Below are positions 61,338 through 64,000 of a DNA stretch of 64,000 nucleotides, piece after piece. The stretch lies in contig MARA01000006.1 in assembly GCA_001792895.1 (NCBI GenBank), positions 248,001 to 312,000 on the forward strand, written 5' to 3'. Both the position numbers and the translations under genes were made by a program. Within the stretch, counting starts at the first letter, position 1. Every line of letters begins with the position of its first letter. Source of the stretch: Lentinus brumalis (taxonomy: Eukaryota > Basidiomycota > Agaricomycetes > Polyporales > Polyporaceae). Below the pieces are notes generated by a model, which did no database searches, had not been told where the DNA came from, and saw only the letters and a program-made list of their open reading frames with translations.

Positions 61338-62860
61338 TCAAATGCCTAAAGCGCGACGGGTGATGACAATAAATTGGCAGCACCTGGGAAAGCCGATGAA
61401 CCAATTGAGAATATAAGACCACATGGAGCGCGGAGGTGCGCGGAAGTGTGTCCACGAAGCCTGAAGCTCAGGGGAAATGATTGACCAGTAGACATCCGGG
61501 TTGTTGATCGCGCTCCAGTTGACACACACCTGCACTGTGGTATCAAGCACGGCGTGAGGCAGATTGGCGGTCTCCGCGGTATAGAATCGCCATGCCTCTT
61601 CCGCTGTGAACCGTTGCGACTGAACACGAGTAGTCATCGCATCAAACAAGGCGGCAAGCGCAGGCACTGCTGGTACTGCTTCCTGCTCTCGGTGATCAGA
61701 CGGGCGACGTGAAACGCATGGAAATACATACCACAAAGTGCGCGCGGAAGAGGTTACCCAGCATCGCTACGTCAAACGCGAACGGGTTGTAGTCTGGTTC
61801 GCCCAAACAGACATCGTCTGGCCTGTACAGGGGTGATCCACACATGGCTTCGAGGGCTGGACGACGAAAATGCTTGAGGCAAGCATTTGCAGGGTGCTGG
61901 ATCGACTGGTCATAGTCCATGAGCGCATAATAGACGTCGCCGCTCTCCCGATGTTGGCGCAGATCTTCACGCAAGTGCTCGAGGCAATGATCCAACCGAT
62001 AGCAATTGACCACGATGTTGTCTTCCCATATGTCCTACAGATACGGCTCAATTGGGTGCACATGAGTAGAGAGATAGCTCACTCGTACTTACGCGGTGTG
62101 CTATACGATTCGCGTGCAGAAACCTCAGGCCCTGGTGCAAGCAATCGTGAGCACCATGGTCTATGAAGAATACGAAGCGACCTCACTCGAATGAGGCATT
62201 CCATGAACCTCAGAACTTCACGCACGGTGCGCATGTCTTCAATATGGACGGGGCTGGCCCACATCGGCATAGAGACGACAGCATAGTTATGTGGAGTGTC
62301 GAAGATGGCAAGGGGCGGCAAGACGCACGGGAACGTGCGCGGATCAGAGAAACAGTCTAGTTGCCGCAGCAGCGTCTCGAAAATACTGTACTGATGGCTA
62401 TTCGTATCCACCAGTTTGAGCATGACGTCTCTGCCTAGAAAGTCCTGGCCGCACGCGAGATGGGGCTGACAATTCTCATCAGCGAACATAAAGCTGTACT
62501 GAGACGTTGGTACATACGTATGTATCGATCGCGCTCGAAAGGGCTGTATCCAGTTGCAGGCACCGCGCGAAGGGCAGTGGCGCTGCAGTACTCACCAAAG
62601 GTGTGTACCATGCCTCCGATAGCCATTCGTCCGACGAATGCGGTTCTGGGAGACGCAAATCATAGAGCTGCACGTCCCTGTGCGCTAGCCACGCGCTGAT
62701 GGCGTGCCAGAAGTCGTTCAACTCGTACGGATCCATGAAGTCCAGAACCTTGTCGCACGGTATCTATAAATCTGGTTGGCACCATGTTGATTAGCGAGAT
62801 GGAAGAAGTACTTGCAGTCGGAGGAGTCAGCTCTAGCTCTTCAAAGGTAGTTTGCCCCAT
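61338..62860 (-). CDS. Kinase-like gene E (divergent protein kinase, tandem cluster)
   Basis: Start MGQTTFEELELTPPTAS, joined to IPCDKVLDFMDPYELNDFWH and AWLAHRDVQLYDLRLPEPHS. Then VSTAAPLPFAR spliced to YSFMFADENCQPHLACGQDF, LGRDVMLKLVDTNSHQYSIF (beta-3 Lys) and FPCVLPPLAIFDTPHNYAVV. After an intron comes DMWEDNIVVNCYRLDH, completing HRD-x4-N, and MDYDQSIQHPANACLKHFRR with DYD for DFG. YNPFAFDVAMLGNLFRAHFV and the block VQSQRFTAEEAWRFYTAETA complete the fold; the end is ITRRALGI. The frame is intact across about seven exons, roughly 400 residues. It is the best-preserved of the D/E pair. Confidence 0.7.
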
Positions 62861-64000
62861 GGTGAAGCTGGTTTGTCGTCGAACAATAGCGTGGTGGACT
62901 CAGAGGACAACCACCGAGTAGCGCGCAGTGGGCGCCTGGTGGTCACCTCGGAGTCCGAAGTCCACCGGCCAATGCGCGGTCGGCTCGCATTCTCGTATAC
63001 TTTCTTTGATGACCCACTACATCCGAAAGGTAGCAGGAGTTAACATTTCTCCTTTACGTTCAGGTCAACTTGGTGGAAATGCTACCCTATGAGTACTCAA
63101 GCTAGTGGCATATCCGGTCCCCGCCGCAATTTGAATGCGCCTGCTGCCTTGAGGCGGCGCAGGGTCGACACATATATCTCCAAATGTAGATAAAGTACTA
63201 GACACGCAGACTCAGGAGGAGGTGAAGGTACCGAAGACTTCGCTTGATGATTTGGTCCACCCTCACGGAAAGAACAACTGAATGGAACGTCTTCGTCACG
63301 CTGGCAGTGATGTCCACACCGGCATAACCTGTGCAACACCAGATTGCCACGCCGTATCGTCGACCATAAGTATCAATGGGATTGATCCGACATCAGAGCA
63401 TCTATGTCTCGCTCGATGGTCACTTCAGTATCCAGCGCACAGACGGAGTCAGGACGACAATCCTTAGCGGGTGATTCTATGGCCGGCAATCTCAGGCGAA
63501 GCCTGCACCCAGGATTCCAGGTCCTAGGACATCATAGCTTCTACTGTCTCAGAAACACGCGTGCAGTGTTCTAGGATAATAGGGTGGATATCGAACCTTG
63601 TGGTACCGCATCATGGAAGCCTCGAGGCACGTCCTTCGCCTCCTGGTCCCACACATCTCTCCCGCGAAGATTGTTCAGGGGAAGCAGAAAATACCCAGCG
63701 CGCACACAGAAGTCACGCAGAACATCGTCTCCATCGAACCGCGCAGCCGAAAACAACAGACCCCAAAACAAGAATCTATTGTTTCCGCTCGCAGTCATAG
63801 CACCAGAACGAAGAAACCACATTATTCCAGAATACTGCGCGACCGCGCTGAAGTCATCACATCCTGTTGCCAAACTCGTCCGACGTGGGAGCCTGTAGGC
63901 ATTTCGAAAGTATGCCCAGTTTGAATTACGACTCGATAATCGAAGGATATGGTCCTCGACTCCAGATGGTCCATCACTTAGGCAGATTACAAGCAGCGGT
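62861..64000. other. 1.1 kb right edge without a supported gene
   Basis: A minus-strand frame at 63571-63873 (100 codons, rich in Phe/Leu/Arg: NRFLFWGLLFSAARFDGDDV) and its plus-strand mirrors are the only long ones. None has a recognisable motif or clear splice partners. A gene could begin beyond the window edge. Confidence 0.4.

Noticed and set aside
63571..63873. 100-codon minus-strand frame at the right edge
   Set aside because: Composition is plausible for protein but there is no motif and the context is cut off; left as unassigned.
1..64000. Search for CRISPR arrays, insertion sequences, rRNA genes and long terminal repeats
   Set aside because: No regular spaced repeats, transposase or reverse-transcriptase motifs, or rRNA-like stretches were seen by eye.

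Overview
This window is fungal nuclear DNA, almost certainly from an Agaricomycete basidiomycete. Genes are dense and cut by many 45-70 nt GT-AG introns, coding DNA is GC-rich, and the gene set is typical of mushrooms and polypores: a polyporopepsin-like aspartic protease, an NF-X1/RZ-finger RNA helicase, Zn2Cys6 regulators and lineage-specific kinase families. Placement near Polyporales is my inference. Gene models were built by joining exons by eye, so exon edges are approximate where no conserved protein guides them.

Left part (1-27 kb), mostly housekeeping: glycerol-3-phosphate acyltransferase (SCT1/GPT2 type), a convergent four-TM protein, the pre-rRNA processing factor RRP12, an FAD monooxygenase convergent with mitochondrial ETFA, a very large ZNFX1/Hrr1-like helicase with CCCH, NF-X1 and RZ zinc fingers, a secreted S33-type serine peptidase, and an auxin-efflux-carrier-family transporter whose frame is cut by one in-frame TGA.

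Middle part (27-46 kb): a 2 kb gap with no clear gene, a Zn2Cys6 transcription factor with an apparent frameshift, a MIF-family tautomerase convergent with a pepsin-type protease, and three decayed relics of one kinase-like (HRDIKPHN/DFG) family around those two genes. Then come an eIF5-mimic (W2-domain) protein and a PLK4/SAK-like protein whose kinase domain has lost the DFG aspartate and the catalytic-loop asparagine. A PP2C phosphatase is divergent from the PLK4-like gene.

Right part (46-64 kb), an accessory region built by duplication: PNS1 (choline-transporter-like, with a C-terminal frameshift), an unnamed protein X1, kinase-like genes A and B, then a decayed copy of the PNS1 3' end, an X1 paralogue (X2), and kinase-like genes C, D and E. 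The five kinase-like genes lie head-to-tail on the minus strand. A, B and E look intact; C and D each carry a small indel. All five keep the beta-3 lysine and HRD-x4-N but have DYDQS, DFNMS or DFNLS where DFG is expected. This expanding and decaying divergent-kinase cluster, with its duplicated neighbours, is the most unusual system in the window.
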